Made by a program: the position numbers and the translations under genes. The notes below the pieces were generated by a model. The model was not told the DNA's origin. It did not search any database and saw only the letters and a list, made by a program, of their open reading frames with translations. This document shows positions 5,699-6,829 of a DNA stretch of 6,829 bases, piece by piece. The DNA is from Eubacteriales bacterium (GTDB lineage: Bacteria; Bacillota; Clostridia; Christensenellales; CAG-138): assembly GCA_030695285.1 (NCBI GenBank), contig JAUYTF010000210.1, positions 1-6,829 on the forward strand, in the 5' to 3' direction. How positions within the stretch are numbered: the stretch's first letter is position 1; the number at the start of each line of letters is the position of its first letter.

Positions 5699-6232
5699 AT
5701 GCCATACCGGTTGCGTAAGAAGGACGATGCGCTCAAGCAGGCGCTTCTAACCAGCGCAATCAGGACCGAATGTATCGAGGGAGTTAACACGATCTGCATA
5801 CGCCGTCTTGCTGCAGAGACCTATATCGCAGTCGGAACGGTTTACAACTATTTTGAAAGCAAACAGGAAGTATTGCTTGCGCTGACGGAAGCGTATTGGG
5901 AAAATGCGATAAAAGAGATGCAAGAGCAAGTGAAAGAAGAACGCTTCCAAACGCAGCTGGAGCGGATCATCTCATTTTTACGCTCGAAAATGAACGACTG
6001 CGCTGAGATTCTCATGCGCAGCCTGCACGAGGATGCGGACTTGGGGCGAGAGCGAATGGCAAGCATGCAGCATATGCTGCGTCAGGCGCTCATCAAGCGG
6101 CTCAGCCGTGATGCCGCGATTGCGGAGCGTGTTTGGAGCGAGTCGCTTACCAAAGAGATGTTTGCGGATTTCGTTTTGTCAAACCCCATCTCGCTCTTGC
6201 AGAGAGAAGTCCTGAACAAACACTTGATCTGA
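5699..6232 (+). CDS. TetR/AcrR-family transcriptional regulator
   Basis: A 177-residue protein. The first 60 residues match a TetR DNA-binding domain: a leading helix (KKDDALKQALLTSAIRTECIEG), then the helix-turn-helix with RRLAAETYIAVGTVYNYFESKQEVLLAL at about 35-62, whose VGTVYNYFESK is the family signature for the recognition helix. The C-terminal two thirds are helical and diverged, as expected for the ligand-binding and dimer domain, so no ligand can be named. The ATG at 5699 directly abuts GGGAG (5694-5698), with no spacing. An in-frame TTG at 5711 is 12 bases from that site and would give a 173-residue protein, so the start is uncertain. An in-frame TGA at 5684 rules out any longer form. 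It probably controls itself and the DUF2871 gene 15 bases downstream, perhaps also the divergent vanW-like gene. It uses TGA, unlike most genes here. Confidence 0.88.
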   Translation: MPYRLRKKDDALKQALLTSAIRTECIEGVNTICIRRLAAETYIAVGTVYNYFESKQEVLLALTEAYWENAIKEMQEQVKEERFQTQLERIISFLRSKMNDCAEILMRSLHEDADLGRERMASMQHMLRQALIKRLSRDAAIAERVWSESLTKEMFADFVLSNPISLLQREVLNKHLI

Positions 6233-6247
6233 AAGGAGAATCGATCG

Positions 6248-6673
6248 ATGATCAAACGATTTTTCAACGCGGCAATCGTCTATGCAAGCCTTGCGCTGGC
6301 GGGCGGCGTATTCTACCGGGAATTCACCAAATATGGAGGGTTTACCGGCAGGACGAATCTTGCGTTTATCCACACACACTATTTCATGCTCGGCATGTTC
6401 TTCTTCCTCACGCTTGCGCTGCTGGAGCGGGTGTTTGCCTTTTCCGGCCAAAAAGGGAGCAAGGGGTGGGTTACGGTTTATCACGTCGGCCTCAACATCA
6501 CGACTGCGTGCTTGTTGCTGCGCGGACTTGCGCAGGCGACGGAAACCGTGCTCTCTCCCGCGCTGAGCGGCTCGCTCTCCGGTGTCTCCGGCATCGGGCA
6601 TATCCTGCTTGGCGCAAGTATCCTTGCGTTGCTGATCTTGGTTCGCAGAAGCGCGGTTCAGACGCAAGCATAG
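6248..6673 (+). CDS. DUF2871-like four-helix membrane protein
   Basis: A 141-residue integral membrane protein. Hydrophobic segments lie at about 5-23, 38-63, 74-95 and 113-134. I recognise the family from the motif GGVFYREFTK (19-28), followed by GFTGRTNLAFIHTHYFMLGMFFFL, which matches the DUF2871 pattern of an N-terminal YREFTK and an HTH motif opening helix 2; this is from memory, not from a search. Its function is unknown. Four histidines lie in or at the ends of helices: His42, His44, His79 and His118, which could hold a metal or haem (inference). The ATG at 6248 follows AAGGAG (6233-6238) with a 9-base gap, a strong site that overlaps the region just after the TetR stop, so the two genes form one transcript. 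It ends in TAG before a weak hairpin. It could instead be described only as a hypothetical membrane protein. Confidence 0.78.
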   Translation: MIKRFFNAAIVYASLALAGGVFYREFTKYGGFTGRTNLAFIHTHYFMLGMFFFLTLALLERVFAFSGQKGSKGWVTVYHVGLNITTACLLLRGLAQATETVLSPALSGSLSGVSGIGHILLGASILALLILVRRSAVQTQA

Positions 6674-6694
6674 TTGCGATTGCGGCATCATCAT

Positions 6695-6722
6695 AGCGCG
6701 GCAAAACGGCCGCGCTTAGTTT
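6695..6722 (+). terminator. Probable weak terminator after the DUF2871-like gene
   Basis: A perfect 8-bp GC-rich stem pairs AGCGCGGC (6695-6702) with GCCGCGCT (6709-6716) around a 6-base loop. The tail TAGTTTATCT is only moderately T-rich, so termination may be incomplete. It lies 21 bases after the stop. Confidence 0.6.
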
Positions 6723-6795
6723 ATCTGAAGGAATGCAATCATCCAAAAGCACAAAAGACATTGAATTTCATGCAAGTATTATTTCCCAGAGCGAA

Positions 6796-6804
6796 TGGTA
6801 TACT
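6796..6804 (+). promoter_or_regulatory. Possible extended -10 promoter near the window end
   Basis: TGGTATACT gives TG-n-TATACT, an extended -10 much like the one proposed for gtrA. No good -35 is found 16-18 bases upstream. It would serve a gene starting beyond 6829. The rest of 6717-6829 shows no gene. Confidence 0.35.
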
Positions 6805-6829
6805 CTAGGCAAAACTGAAAAAAGAAAGA

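Noticed and set aside
5572..6769. Shared 11-mer ACATTGAATTT at about 5572 and 6759
   Set aside because: Short and AT-rich, with no shared context; consistent with chance.
1..6829. Genome-wide recoding of TAG as sense
   Set aside because: Four ordinary genes in the window end in TAG at the expected family length, so TAG is a normal stop here.

Overview
The window looks like chromosomal DNA of a Clostridia-class Firmicute (Bacillota). The main evidence is the gene order cmk - plsC - ispH fused to rpsA (ribosomal protein S1), an arrangement I know from clostridial genomes. Shine-Dalgarno sites, sigma-A-type promoters and intrinsic terminators fit the same group. Base composition is moderate to slightly GC-rich, which points away from low-GC Clostridium proper. 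I cannot name a genus.

Layout: positions 1-3103 (+) are a housekeeping operon: the last codons of cytidylate kinase, a complete PlsC-type acyltransferase, then the IspH-S1 fusion, closed by a strong intrinsic terminator at 3116-3149. The fusion is interrupted by an in-frame TAG at 2546-2548. Past that stop the same frame continues into the conserved Pro-Trp, the fourth S1 domain and a Gln/Arg-rich tail ending at 3103. Positions 3209-3687 (+) hold a small GtrA-family membrane protein whose best promoter would start transcription on the A of its ATG. A two-way terminator at 3753-3785 separates it from a convergent VanW-family membrane-anchored protein (3806-5449, -). The divergent intergenic stretch 5450-5698 holds the vanW promoter (-), a palindrome at its probable +1, a near-consensus promoter (+) and repeated TGAAC(A/T)CG motifs. 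It leads to a two-gene unit: a TetR-type regulator and a four-helix DUF2871-like membrane protein (5699-6673, +). The last 156 bases hold a weak terminator hairpin and a possible promoter for a gene beyond the window.

How the genes relate: the first operon links nucleotide supply (CMP kinase), phospholipid synthesis (PlsC), isoprenoid precursor synthesis (IspH) and translation (S1). The three later units are separately transcribed and concern the envelope: a GtrA-like membrane protein, a VanW-like surface protein, and a regulator-membrane protein pair. I see no mobile element, CRISPR array, tRNA or rRNA.

I did not find a clear new defence or biosynthetic system. The best leads are the premature amber codon in an important ribosomal protein gene, the internal ribosome-binding site that could give free S1 from the fusion, the possible leaderless gtrA transcript, and the histidine-bearing DUF2871 protein under a likely local regulator.
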